Assembly (NCBI GenBank): GCA_045660325.1
Contig: JAZRDO010000011.1
Location: 1-46,512, forward strand
Source: SVTX01 sp045660325
GTDB taxonomy: Bacteria; Bacillota; Clostridia; Oscillospirales; CAG-272
Direction of reading: 5' to 3'
Length of the DNA stretch: 46,512 bases
Both the position numbers and the translations under genes were made by a program. This document shows positions 18,279-26,297 of the stretch, one piece after another. The notes beneath the pieces were generated by a model. The model saw only the letters and a list, made by a program, of their open reading frames with translations. It was not told the origin of the DNA and did no database searches. The first letter of the stretch is position 1. Each line of letters starts with the position of its first letter.

Positions 18279-19490
18279 ATGTTGAAAGGTATTCTTGATA
18301 CAATATTAACCTTTATTCAGAATACGGGAATTGCACGACTTTTTGAAAACGAGAATTGGTGGAAGTACCTTATTATGTACGTGATCGGAAGCGTACTTAT
18401 CTATCTCGCGATTGCTAAGAAGTACGAGCCCTTGCTCCTTCTTCCTATTGCGATCGGTATGATCCTTACCAATATCCCCGGCGCAGGAATGTTCCACCTC
18501 GACATGTGGATTCCCGCGGCAGGCGAGCACTTAACCGTTCTTGAATCCGTTCAGCTCGCAATTTCAAGCGGCGGTCTTCTTGACCTGCTCTATATAGGCG
18601 TTAAGCTCGGTATTTATCCTTGCCTTATCTTCATAGGCATCGGTGCTATGACCGACTTTACACCGCTTATTGCAAATCCCAAGTATTTTCTTATCGGCGC
18701 AGGCGCACAGCTTGGCGTTTTCGTAGCATTTGCCGTTGCCTTCTTAACAGGCTTCTATACGCTTGGAGAAGCGGCTTCTATCGGTATTATCGGTGGTGCC
18801 GACGGTCCTACTGCAATTCTTGTTACAAAAACACTCGGTCCCGCGCTGCTTGGTGCGATCGCGATCGCAGCATACTCGTATATGGCACTGATTCCCTTGA
18901 TCCAGCCTCCTTTTATGAAGCTTTTTACTACTAAAAAGGAAAGACAGATCAAGATGCCCAAGCTTCGTCAGGTTTCAAGAATTGAAAAGCTTGTTTTCCC
19001 GATTCTTGTTACATTTATCGTTGGTCTTATCGTTCCCGACGCGCTTCCTCTCATCGGTTGCCTTATGTTCGGTAACATTCTCAACGTTTGCGGCGTAACA
19101 GACAGAATTTCAAAGACTGCTCAGAATGAGCTTATGAATATAGTAACTATCTTCCTCGGTATCACGGTAGGCGCGACAGCTACTGCTGAAAACTTCCTTG
19201 ACATCAAGACAGTTATTATCATCCTCTGCGGTCTTGCGGCGTTCTGCGTCTCCACTATGGGCGGCCTTCTTACTGCAAAGATCATGAACTGGATCTCCGG
19301 CGGTAAGATCAATCCTCTTATCGGCTCTGCAGGTGTTTCTGCCGTTCCTATGGCGGCAAGAGTTTCTCAGGTTGTCGGTCAGAAGGAGGATCCCACAAAC
19401 TTCTTGCTTATGCACGCGATGGGTCCTAACGTAGCGGGCGTAATCGGCTCTGCCGTAGCTGCGGGTGTATTCCTGTCTTGGCTCGGCTAA
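18279..19490 (+). CDS. oadB: Na+-transporting decarboxylase beta subunit (OadB/MmdB/GcdB family)
   Basis: Polytopic membrane protein that decarboxylates carboxybiotin and exports Na+. The 403 residues contain many hydrophobic helices and the signature GGADGPTAI (172-180); Asp175 corresponds to the essential Asp of this family. Further conserved parts are GIYPCLIFIGIGAMTDF and the C-terminal HAMGPNVAGVIGSAVAAG. This gene makes the operon an ion pump rather than a soluble transcarboxylase only. Confidence 0.94.
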   Translation: MLKGILDTILTFIQNTGIARLFENENWWKYLIMYVIGSVLIYLAIAKKYEPLLLLPIAIGMILTNIPGAGMFHLDMWIPAAGEHLTVLESVQLAISSGGLLDLLYIGVKLGIYPCLIFIGIGAMTDFTPLIANPKYFLIGAGAQLGVFVAFAVAFLTGFYTLGEAASIGIIGGADGPTAILVTKTLGPALLGAIAIAAYSYMALIPLIQPPFMKLFTTKKERQIKMPKLRQVSRIEKLVFPILVTFIVGLIVPDALPLIGCLMFGNILNVCGVTDRISKTAQNELMNIVTIFLGITVGATATAENFLDIKTVIIILCGLAAFCVSTMGGLLTAKIMNWISGGKINPLIGSAGVSAVPMAARVSQVVGQKEDPTNFLLMHAMGPNVAGVIGSAVAAGVFLSWLG

Positions 19491-19518
19491 TGTTTCAGAA
19501 AGGAATGGTTTAATATAA

Positions 19519-20919
19519 ATGGCACAGGTAAAAATTACCGAAACAGTGTTGCGCGACTCTCATCAGTCGCTTATCGCTACGAGAATGACAACGGAAGAGA
19601 TGCTTCCCATTCTCGCAGAAATGGATAAGGTTGGTTACCACTCCCTCGAAGCATGGGGCGGCGCTACCTTTGACTCCTGTCTCCGCTTCCTCAACGAAGA
19701 TCCCTGGGAGAGACTCCGCAAGATCAGAAATGAGGTTAAGAACACAAAGCTCCAGATGCTTTTCCGCGGACAGAACATTCTCGGCTACCGTCATTACTCC
19801 GACGACGTAGTTGAATACTTCGTTCAGAAGTCCATAGCAAACGGTATTGATATTATCCGTATATTCGACGCGCTTAACGATCCCAGAAACTTAAAGACTG
19901 CTATTAATGCAACAATTAAGGAAGGCGGACACGTTCAGGCAGCATTCAGCTATACAACAGGTCCTGTATACACTCTTGATTACTATAGACAGTATTCCAA
20001 GCAGCTCGAGGAAATGGGCGCAAACTCTATTTGTATCAAAGACATGGCGGGTCTTCTTAAGCCCTACGATGCTTACGATCTCGTAAAGGCTATTAAGGAA
20101 ACTGTCAGCATTCCCGTTCAGCTTCACACTCACTACACATCAGGTCTTGCTTCCATGACTCTTCTTAAGGCAATTGAGGCAGGCGTTGACGTAGTTGATA
20201 CTGCAATGTCTCCTATGGCTATGGGTACATCCCAGCCTCCTACGGAATCTCTCGTTGCAACCTTGCAGGGAACTAAGTACGATACAGGAATCAAGCTCTC
20301 CGACCTTGACAAGATCACAAAGTACTTCACACCTCTTCGTGAAAAGTACCTTGCAGAAGGTCTTCTTAATCCTAAGGCACTCAAGGTTGACGTAAACGCT
20401 CTTATTTATCAGGTTCCCGGCGGCATGCTCTCCAACCTTATGTCCCAGCTCAAGCAGGCAGGGAAGGAAGATAAGCTTACAGAGGTTCTCGAGGAAGTAC
20501 CGAGAGTACGTGCAGACGTAGGTTATCCTCCTCTTGTAACACCCTCCTCTCAGATCGTTGGTACTCAGGCGGTATTCAACGTGCTCAACGGAGAAAGATA
20601 CAAGATGGTAACAAAGGAATTCAAGGGTATCGTTAAAGGCGAATACGGTAAGACTCCCGTAGCGATTGACCCCGAATTCACAAAGAAGATAATCGGCGAC
20701 GACAAGGTTATCACACACCGTCCCGCAGACGATCTTGCCCCCGAGCTTGAAGCTCTCCGCGCAAAGATTCCTGCAGGATATCTTGAGCAGGACGAGGACA
20801 TTCTCTCCTACGCGCTCTTTGAACAGGTTGCACTTAAATTCTTTGAATACAGAAAGAATCAAAAGTACGGCGTTGACTCAAAAAACTCCGATAAAGCAAA
20901 CGGTGTTCACACAGTTTAA
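19519..20919 (+). CDS. oadA: Oxaloacetate decarboxylase alpha / transcarboxylase 5S-type subunit
   Basis: TIM-barrel carboxyltransferase acting on oxaloacetate or pyruvate. It has the HMGL-like start ITETVLRDSHQSLIATRM (catalytic Asp and metal region), ICIKDMAGLL with the Lys that is carbamylated in homologues, and the HTHYTSG metal-binding motif, followed by a PYC_OADA conserved domain. It ends at 466 residues without the C-terminal biotin domain of classical OadA, matching the separate carrier encoded upstream. Last gene before a strong terminator. Confidence 0.92.
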   Translation: MAQVKITETVLRDSHQSLIATRMTTEEMLPILAEMDKVGYHSLEAWGGATFDSCLRFLNEDPWERLRKIRNEVKNTKLQMLFRGQNILGYRHYSDDVVEYFVQKSIANGIDIIRIFDALNDPRNLKTAINATIKEGGHVQAAFSYTTGPVYTLDYYRQYSKQLEEMGANSICIKDMAGLLKPYDAYDLVKAIKETVSIPVQLHTHYTSGLASMTLLKAIEAGVDVVDTAMSPMAMGTSQPPTESLVATLQGTKYDTGIKLSDLDKITKYFTPLREKYLAEGLLNPKALKVDVNALIYQVPGGMLSNLMSQLKQAGKEDKLTEVLEEVPRVRADVGYPPLVTPSSQIVGTQAVFNVLNGERYKMVTKEFKGIVKGEYGKTPVAIDPEFTKKIIGDDKVITHRPADDLAPELEALRAKIPAGYLEQDEDILSYALFEQVALKFFEYRKNQKYGVDSKNSDKANGVHTV

Positions 20920-20932
20920 TAAAATATAAGAA

Positions 20933-20975
20933 CAGCCACAAATAGCTTATTTTCGCTATATGTGGCTGCTTTTTT
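20933..20975 (+). terminator. Terminator of the decarboxylase operon
   Basis: Stem CAGCCACAAATAGC (20933-20946) with GCTATATGTGGCTG (20955-20968), then CTTTTTT. Confidence 0.9.
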
Positions 20976-21145
20976 GTCTAAATTGACAAGATATTGATAG
21001 GGAGTGTACAAATCATACAATGCTTTGTGCAGAATTTCACCCAAAATCTTCCATTTATTGACTGAGTATATAATTGCAGTTCATTAAAATAATAAATGAA
21101 TTGTAAATTGTGCAAAAAATCTTGTGTTTTTTTACAAAAAAGCAG

Positions 21146-21174
21146 TTGACAAATTGTGTAATTTGTATTATAAT
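21146..21174 (+). promoter_or_regulatory. Promoter for rsmE
   Basis: TTGACA (21146-21151), 17 bp, TATAAT (21169-21174), 72 bp before the start codon. The rest of the gap 20976-21145 is AT-rich and shows nothing else I can support. Confidence 0.85.
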
Positions 21175-21246
21175 ATTGAGGTACACAAAATTTTTTATCC
21201 GTTATTTTTTACAAATAGTTAGTGGTTATGCTTAATCGGAGGAAAT

Positions 21247-21990
21247 ATGCCGCGTTTTTTTGTCGATCCCGAGTTTATTGAAAACGGTTATATCAAAATT
21301 ACAGGCGATGATGCGCGTCACATTTCACGTTCTCTCCGCATGGCTGCAGGCGAAGAAATTACAGTATGCGATATGCAGGGAAATGATTACACCTGTGTTT
21401 TGGATTCGTTTACGGATTCCTTTGTCGGAGCCAATATTATTTCAACAAACAGAGTTGAAAGCGAGCCACCTTTTTTTGCGCACTTATTCCAGGCGCTTCC
21501 AAAGGGTGAAAAGCTTGACCACATAATTCAAAAGTCCGTTGAATGCGGAATTTCGGAGATAACGACCTTCAACAGCGAACGCTGTATTGCAAAAGAAAAG
21601 GCAAACGAAACATCAAAGCTTGTCCGTCGCCAGAGAATTTCTCTTGAAGCGGCTAAGCAATCGGGCAGAGGAATCGTGCCAAAGATCAATCCCACCATTT
21701 CCTTCAAGCAAATGATCGAAGCTGCCAAAGAGTATGATCTTATCCTTTTTTGCTACGAAAAAGCGAATGAAACGACCTTAAAGGACGGCCTTAAAGATTT
21801 TTTGTTTGAAAAGGATAAAGCCCCTAAAATTGCGATCGTGATTGGTAGCGAGGGAGGTTTTTCCGAGGCGGAGGCTAACACGGCAAGGGAAAACGGAATG
21901 AGTCTTGTAGGGCTCGGAAATAGAATTTTAAGAACTGAGACCGCGTCAAGCTTCCTGCTCGGCTGTCTCGTATATGAATTTGAATTATAA
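21247..21990 (+). CDS. rsmE: 16S rRNA m3U1498 methyltransferase RsmE
   Basis: SPOUT-fold methyltransferase of the ribosomal small subunit RNA. The 247 residues include the N-terminal PUA-like part (DDARHISRSLRMAAGEEITVCD) and the knotted C-terminal domain with IGSEGGFSEAEA and LGNRILRTETAS, diagnostic of RsmE. GGAGG lies at 21239-21243. It is followed after 55 bp by a PucR-type regulator. Confidence 0.95.
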   Translation: MPRFFVDPEFIENGYIKITGDDARHISRSLRMAAGEEITVCDMQGNDYTCVLDSFTDSFVGANIISTNRVESEPPFFAHLFQALPKGEKLDHIIQKSVECGISEITTFNSERCIAKEKANETSKLVRRQRISLEAAKQSGRGIVPKINPTISFKQMIEAAKEYDLILFCYEKANETTLKDGLKDFLFEKDKAPKIAIVIGSEGGFSEAEANTARENGMSLVGLGNRILRTETASSFLLGCLVYEFEL

Positions 21991-22045
21991 TTTTCAAGTA
22001 ATAAATTATAAATATTAAAAATAACCCCAAGGTAAAGAGGTAATT

Positions 22046-23131
22046 ATGTCAAACAGATTGTTTCAAACAGTAATCAACCAGATGAAGTCTGCTATTGATC
22101 GCACTATCGGTGTAATTGATGAAAACGGTGTTATCATCGCGTGCTCCGAGCTTATCAAGATCGGTGAGATTAAGCAGGGCGTAAGAGACGAGCTTACATA
22201 TACAACAGATCTCGTTGTATCCGGTGGCTATACATACCGTCCCATTTCCGCAGGCTCCAAGAATGAATACGTTGTATTCATGGAAGGCGACGACAAGATG
22301 GCTGAAAAAATGTCCAAGCTTCTTGCAGTTTCCTTGACAAACATCAAGAACCTTTACGACGAAAAGTACGATAAGGGATCCTTCGTTAAGAATATTATTC
22401 TTGATAACATACTCCCCAGCGACATTTATATCAAATCCAAGGAGCTTCATTTTAACACAGAAGAAAACAGAATCGTTTTCCTTATCAAGTTCTACGGTAA
22501 GACAGATATGATGCCCTTCGAAATGCTTCAGAATATGTTCCCCGACAAGTCCAAGGACTACGTTATCAGCGTAGGTGAGCACGATATCGTTCTCGTTAAG
22601 GACATTAAGCCCGGCACGGATATGAAGGAAATCGAAAAGATTGCTACAAACATCTCTGACACACTTTCCTCTGAATTCTATACAAAGGTAAATATCGGTA
22701 TTTCTACAATCGTTGAAAATCTCAAGGATCTCGCAAGAGCTTATAAGGAAGCTCAGATCGCTCTTGAGGTTGGCAAGGTATTTGAAACCGAAAAGAACAT
22801 TATCAGCTACGAAAACCTCGGTATCGGCAGACTTATCTACCAGCTTCCTACAACACTCTGCGAAATGTTCCTTCAGGAAGTATTCAAGAGAGGCAGCCTT
22901 GAGTCCCTCGACCGCGAAACACTTATGACAATTCAGTGCTTCTTTGAGAACAACCTCAACGTATCTGAAACATCCAGAAAGCTTTTCGTACATAGAAACA
23001 CTCTTGTATACAGACTTGAAAAGATCAGAAAGATCACAGGTCTTGACCTCCGCGAGTTTGAACACGCTATCACGTTCAAGGTTGCGCTTATGGTTAAGAA
23101 GTACCTCAGCTCCAAGCCCACAAAGTTCTAA
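22046..23131 (+). CDS. PucR/CdaR-family transcriptional regulator
   Basis: The 361-residue protein has an N-terminal segment resembling the sugar-diacid-recognition domain (LFQTVINQMKSAIDRTIGVI), a GGDEF-like middle domain (KVNIGISTIVENLKDLARAY) and a C-terminal PucR-type HTH (NLNVSETSRKLFVHRNTLVYRL). Such proteins respond to small metabolites such as diacids or nucleobases. No obvious target operon is adjacent, so the role is open. RBS AGAGG (22035-22039). Confidence 0.85.
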   Translation: MSNRLFQTVINQMKSAIDRTIGVIDENGVIIACSELIKIGEIKQGVRDELTYTTDLVVSGGYTYRPISAGSKNEYVVFMEGDDKMAEKMSKLLAVSLTNIKNLYDEKYDKGSFVKNIILDNILPSDIYIKSKELHFNTEENRIVFLIKFYGKTDMMPFEMLQNMFPDKSKDYVISVGEHDIVLVKDIKPGTDMKEIEKIATNISDTLSSEFYTKVNIGISTIVENLKDLARAYKEAQIALEVGKVFETEKNIISYENLGIGRLIYQLPTTLCEMFLQEVFKRGSLESLDRETLMTIQCFFENNLNVSETSRKLFVHRNTLVYRLEKIRKITGLDLREFEHAITFKVALMVKKYLSSKPTKF

Positions 23132-23140
23132 TATCCTGAT

Positions 23141-23177
23141 TCAAGCGAAGTGCATCTAAAAAATGCATTTCGCTTGA
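23141..23177 (+). terminator. Strong hairpin after the PucR-type regulator
   Basis: A 15-bp stem (23141-23155 with 23163-23177, one G-U pair) with loop CTAAAAA. The T-run after it is weak (ATACATTTTTAG), so termination may be partial. Confidence 0.55.
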
Positions 23178-23209
23178 AATACATTTTTAGTACAATTTCG
23201 GCTTAGGAA

Positions 23210-23239
23210 TTGATTAAAAATCTCCCAAAAATGTATATA
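23210..23239 (+). promoter_or_regulatory. Possible promoter for the S41 protease
   Basis: TTGATT (23210-23215), 18 bp, TATATA (23234-23239). Moderate match. Confidence 0.4.
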
Positions 23240-23296
23240 AAATACTGCCGGGTCAAAATATATATTTAAAAACAAAAGACAAAAGGTAGTTCATAA

Positions 23297-24913
23297 ATGA
23301 AAACATTTTCTTATTTAATTGACGGAGATATCACTCCAGAGATCATTAATCAGATAAAGGCAAAAATAGAGGAGAACAACCCGGAGGGCATAAGCTTTTC
23401 CTTTACCGATCATCCTACAACGGTTCATGTGGTGATCGACACGAACGTATGCGAACTAAAGCAAGCGGACGTGGAAAACATTCTTAAGCCAATCGCTGAT
23501 GAAGTGGGCGTTACCCTTATTCTTCCCGCGAATGCGAAGCACTTTTCCTTCGTTGGAGACACGGTCGTCAAAGCTGAAAGGCTTCACTCAACAAAAACGC
23601 TTATTATTGCAATTGCAATTACGCTCGTTGTATCGGTACTGTTTACCTACATTTTTGCAAGCGGAATTCTCAAGATTCCTTTCTTCAATAATACCCCCGA
23701 ATCAAATGAGATCAACATTTCGGATGCAACCGATCAGGTTGAGGTGTTGAACAAACTCTTCGCTCAGCTTCAATATGACTACGGCAAGCTTGACACCGAC
23801 GTTCTTACGGACTATTTGCTCAAGGCATACGTTGAGGCAACGGGAGATAAATATGCGGTTTATTACAATGCCGAGGAATACGAGGCGTGGAAAAACAGTC
23901 AGAAGGGCACTTCCGTTGGAATTGGAATAACGGTTACACAATCGCAAATAACGGTTGATTCCAAAACAATAACGGTTGTTGAGGTGATTTACGTCAACGA
24001 GCATTCTCCCGCTAACGCGGCAGGAATTGAGATAGGCGACTTCATTTACGCGGTTGGAAAAGAAGCAACCTATAAAGAAGTTAATGATATCGGCTACGAC
24101 AAGGCGTGCGATCTTCTTCTCGGCGAGGTTGGTACTGTTGCCGACGTATCGATATACAGAAAAAATGCAAGCGGAAATTACGAGTCCAAAAGCTTTTCTA
24201 TAACCCGCGCGATTTACGAAAGTGACACCGTCTTCGGTAGCGTATGTGAAACGAACGATAAGGTTGGAGTTATCAAGCTGTTATCCTTCGGCACAAAAAC
24301 ACCGAAGCAGTTCTCGGCAGTAGTTGACGAATTGAGCTCACTCGGTTGCGAATATTTTGTATTCGATCTTCGTTCAAATCCCGGCGGAGATCTCAACTCT
24401 ATCCGCGCGATCCTTTCATATTTCTTAAATCCCGGTGACCTTATAATCTCCATCGAATACAGCGACGGAACAAAGAAGGAATACACGGCGCTTCCCGTTG
24501 AATACGATGAGGACGACGTTTATTTCGACTGCACGGTAACCGCTGATGATATAGGTAAATATAAGGGGCTCAAGTTCAATGTCTTGACCGACAACAACAC
24601 TGCAAGCGCAGCGGAGCTTTTCACAGCTACCGTTCGTGATTACGGTCTTGGTAAGATCATCGGCGAGAGCAGGACCTACGGCAAGGGATGTATGCAATCC
24701 ATTATCCCTCTCACCTCCTACGGTATTGAGGGCGGTCTCAGAGTTACTACAAGCATGTATTTCTCAAAGAGCCACACCGTATATCACGATAAGGGTATTG
24801 TGCCCGATATTATCGAGCCCTTGAACAGCGAAGCTAAAAAATATAATATTTACAAGCTTCCTCACGAAAAAGACAATCAGCTCCAGATGGCAATCAACGA
24901 GCTGACAAAATAA
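23297..24913 (+). CDS. S41-family C-terminal processing protease with N-terminal cytosolic domain
   Basis: Membrane-anchored serine protease of the Tsp/CtpA type. In order: about 95 soluble residues with no signal features, one transmembrane helix (about 101-123), a PDZ domain (about 205-310, including VNEHSPANAAGIEIGDFI) and the S41 core. The catalytic Ser437 is in TASAAE and Lys463 is in YGKG, 26 residues apart as in known Ctp enzymes. The soluble N-terminal domain before the helix is unusual, since most CtpA proteins begin directly with the signal or anchor. greA follows 32 bp downstream. Confidence 0.9.
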   Translation: MKTFSYLIDGDITPEIINQIKAKIEENNPEGISFSFTDHPTTVHVVIDTNVCELKQADVENILKPIADEVGVTLILPANAKHFSFVGDTVVKAERLHSTKTLIIAIAITLVVSVLFTYIFASGILKIPFFNNTPESNEINISDATDQVEVLNKLFAQLQYDYGKLDTDVLTDYLLKAYVEATGDKYAVYYNAEEYEAWKNSQKGTSVGIGITVTQSQITVDSKTITVVEVIYVNEHSPANAAGIEIGDFIYAVGKEATYKEVNDIGYDKACDLLLGEVGTVADVSIYRKNASGNYESKSFSITRAIYESDTVFGSVCETNDKVGVIKLLSFGTKTPKQFSAVVDELSSLGCEYFVFDLRSNPGGDLNSIRAILSYFLNPGDLIISIEYSDGTKKEYTALPVEYDEDDVYFDCTVTADDIGKYKGLKFNVLTDNNTASAAELFTATVRDYGLGKIIGESRTYGKGCMQSIIPLTSYGIEGGLRVTTSMYFSKSHTVYHDKGIVPDIIEPLNSEAKKYNIYKLPHEKDNQLQMAINELTK

Positions 24914-24945
24914 AAAATAATTTTAGATAATCAGGAGAAATTATC

Positions 24946-25437
24946 ATGGCAGATAACAAGCAGCTTTATACGCCCGAAGGCTTTAAGGAGCTCACAGATG
25001 AGCTCAACTACCTCAAGACAGTTAAGAGAGAAGAAATCAAGGAAGCAATTGCAGTAGCAAAGTCCTTTGGTGACCTTTCCGAAAACTCCGAGTACGACGA
25101 AGCAAGAACTGAACAGGCAAAGACAGAAGCCCGCATTACAGAGCTTCAGTTCCTCGTTGAAAACGCAGTTGTTGTTGACGAATCCAAGGTTGATACAAGC
25201 ATTATCTCTCTCGGCTCCACAGTAGTTCTTTACGACGTTGACGACGAAGAAGAGGTTAACTACAGCATCGTTGGTTCCAACGAAACCAATCCTCTTGAAG
25301 GTAAGATTTCCGACCAGTCTCCTATCGGTAAGGCTCTTATGGGCAAGAAGGAAGGCGACTCCGTTTCTATCGAAACTCCCGCAGGCACACTTAAGTTCAA
25401 CATCTTGAAGGTTGCAAGAGCTTCCAAGAAGAACTGA
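24946..25437 (+). CDS. greA: Transcription elongation factor GreA
   Basis: Rescues stalled RNA polymerase by stimulating transcript cleavage. The 163 residues match GreA: coiled-coil hairpin with GDLSENSEYDEARTEQA near the tip and a C-terminal FKBP-like domain with GSNETNPLEGKISDQSPIGKALMGKKEGD. RBS AGGAG (24931-24935). It lies between the S41 protease and a short-gap downstream membrane protein. Confidence 0.97.
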   Translation: MADNKQLYTPEGFKELTDELNYLKTVKREEIKEAIAVAKSFGDLSENSEYDEARTEQAKTEARITELQFLVENAVVVDESKVDTSIISLGSTVVLYDVDDEEEVNYSIVGSNETNPLEGKISDQSPIGKALMGKKEGDSVSIETPAGTLKFNILKVARASKKN

Positions 25438-25440
25438 TTT

Positions 25441-26190
25441 ATGGAAAACAAGCCCAATGACGACGTAAAGCTCGAGGGCAAGGATATATCCTTATCCGAC
25501 GGCAGCGCCCCAGCAAAAAAGCTCGGCAATATTTGGTATCACCATAAGTGGACCATTATTATCGTCGCATTCTTTCTCTCGGTGTTAATTATCGTTGGAA
25601 TTCAGCTTATAACAAGAGTTGAATACGACGCTAACGTCACAATAAGCGGCCCCGATTTCATCAAAAACGACAGATACTATTATTTGGCGGATGATCTGAG
25701 CAAAAAGCTAACCGAGGACGTAAACCGTGACGGCAAAAAGGTAGTTTCAATTACCTCGTATCCCGTTTTTTCCGAGGAAGAGCTTTACGATATCAATCAC
25801 TCGGAGAAGGACAGCAGCGGCAATTACATAAAGATAGTTGAGCAATCCGAAAATTTGTCGGAATATAAGCAGTTTTTACAGCACACGCAAACAAGCGACT
25901 CCTATATTCTTATCTTAAGCAAATATGTTTACGAGCCTTTGAAGGCAACAACCCCCTCAAGACTTGTATCCATCTCGGATATTTACGGCGCAACCATTCC
26001 CGATGGCACGCTTGAGGACGGATATGGGATAAAGCTCTCCGAAACCGCGCTCTACCGCGACAGCACCGAGCTTAAAGAATTCGCTGACGAATACGTAATA
26101 TGTATGCTAAAGCTTCCCGATATGGCAAGCAAAAAGCAAACAAAAGTATACAACGCGTCACTTGAATATTTTAAAAATCTTGTTGGATAA
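25441..26190 (+). CDS. Single-pass membrane protein of unknown function
   Basis: I do not recognise a family. The 249 residues contain a polar N-terminus (about 30), one transmembrane helix (about 37-58) and an extracytoplasmic domain of about 190 residues with many Lys, Asp and Tyr. It begins 3 bp after the greA stop with only a weak RBS inside greA (AAGAAG), suggesting coupled translation, and ends just before a terminator. Confidence 0.75.
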   Translation: MENKPNDDVKLEGKDISLSDGSAPAKKLGNIWYHHKWTIIIVAFFLSVLIIVGIQLITRVEYDANVTISGPDFIKNDRYYYLADDLSKKLTEDVNRDGKKVVSITSYPVFSEEELYDINHSEKDSSGNYIKIVEQSENLSEYKQFLQHTQTSDSYILILSKYVYEPLKATTPSRLVSISDIYGATIPDGTLEDGYGIKLSETALYRDSTELKEFADEYVICMLKLPDMASKKQTKVYNASLEYFKNLVG

Positions 26191-26192
26191 TA

Positions 26193-26226
26193 AAAAGGAT
26201 GGGAAATTCCCATCCTTTTTATTTTT
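26193..26226 (+). terminator. Terminator after the greA-linked gene
   Basis: Long stem AAAAAGGATGGGAA/TTCCCATCCTTTTT (26193-26220), followed by further T's. Confidence 0.9.
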
Positions 26227-26297
26227 TTGATTATATTTATCCATTTTTGTAAATACTCTCATTTACGTACAAATCATAATATTTGAGAGGATCATTT

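Noticed and set aside
22049..23065. 338-residue minus-strand frame inside the PucR-type gene
   Set aside because: Antisense shadow; the plus frame has the HTH and family motifs.
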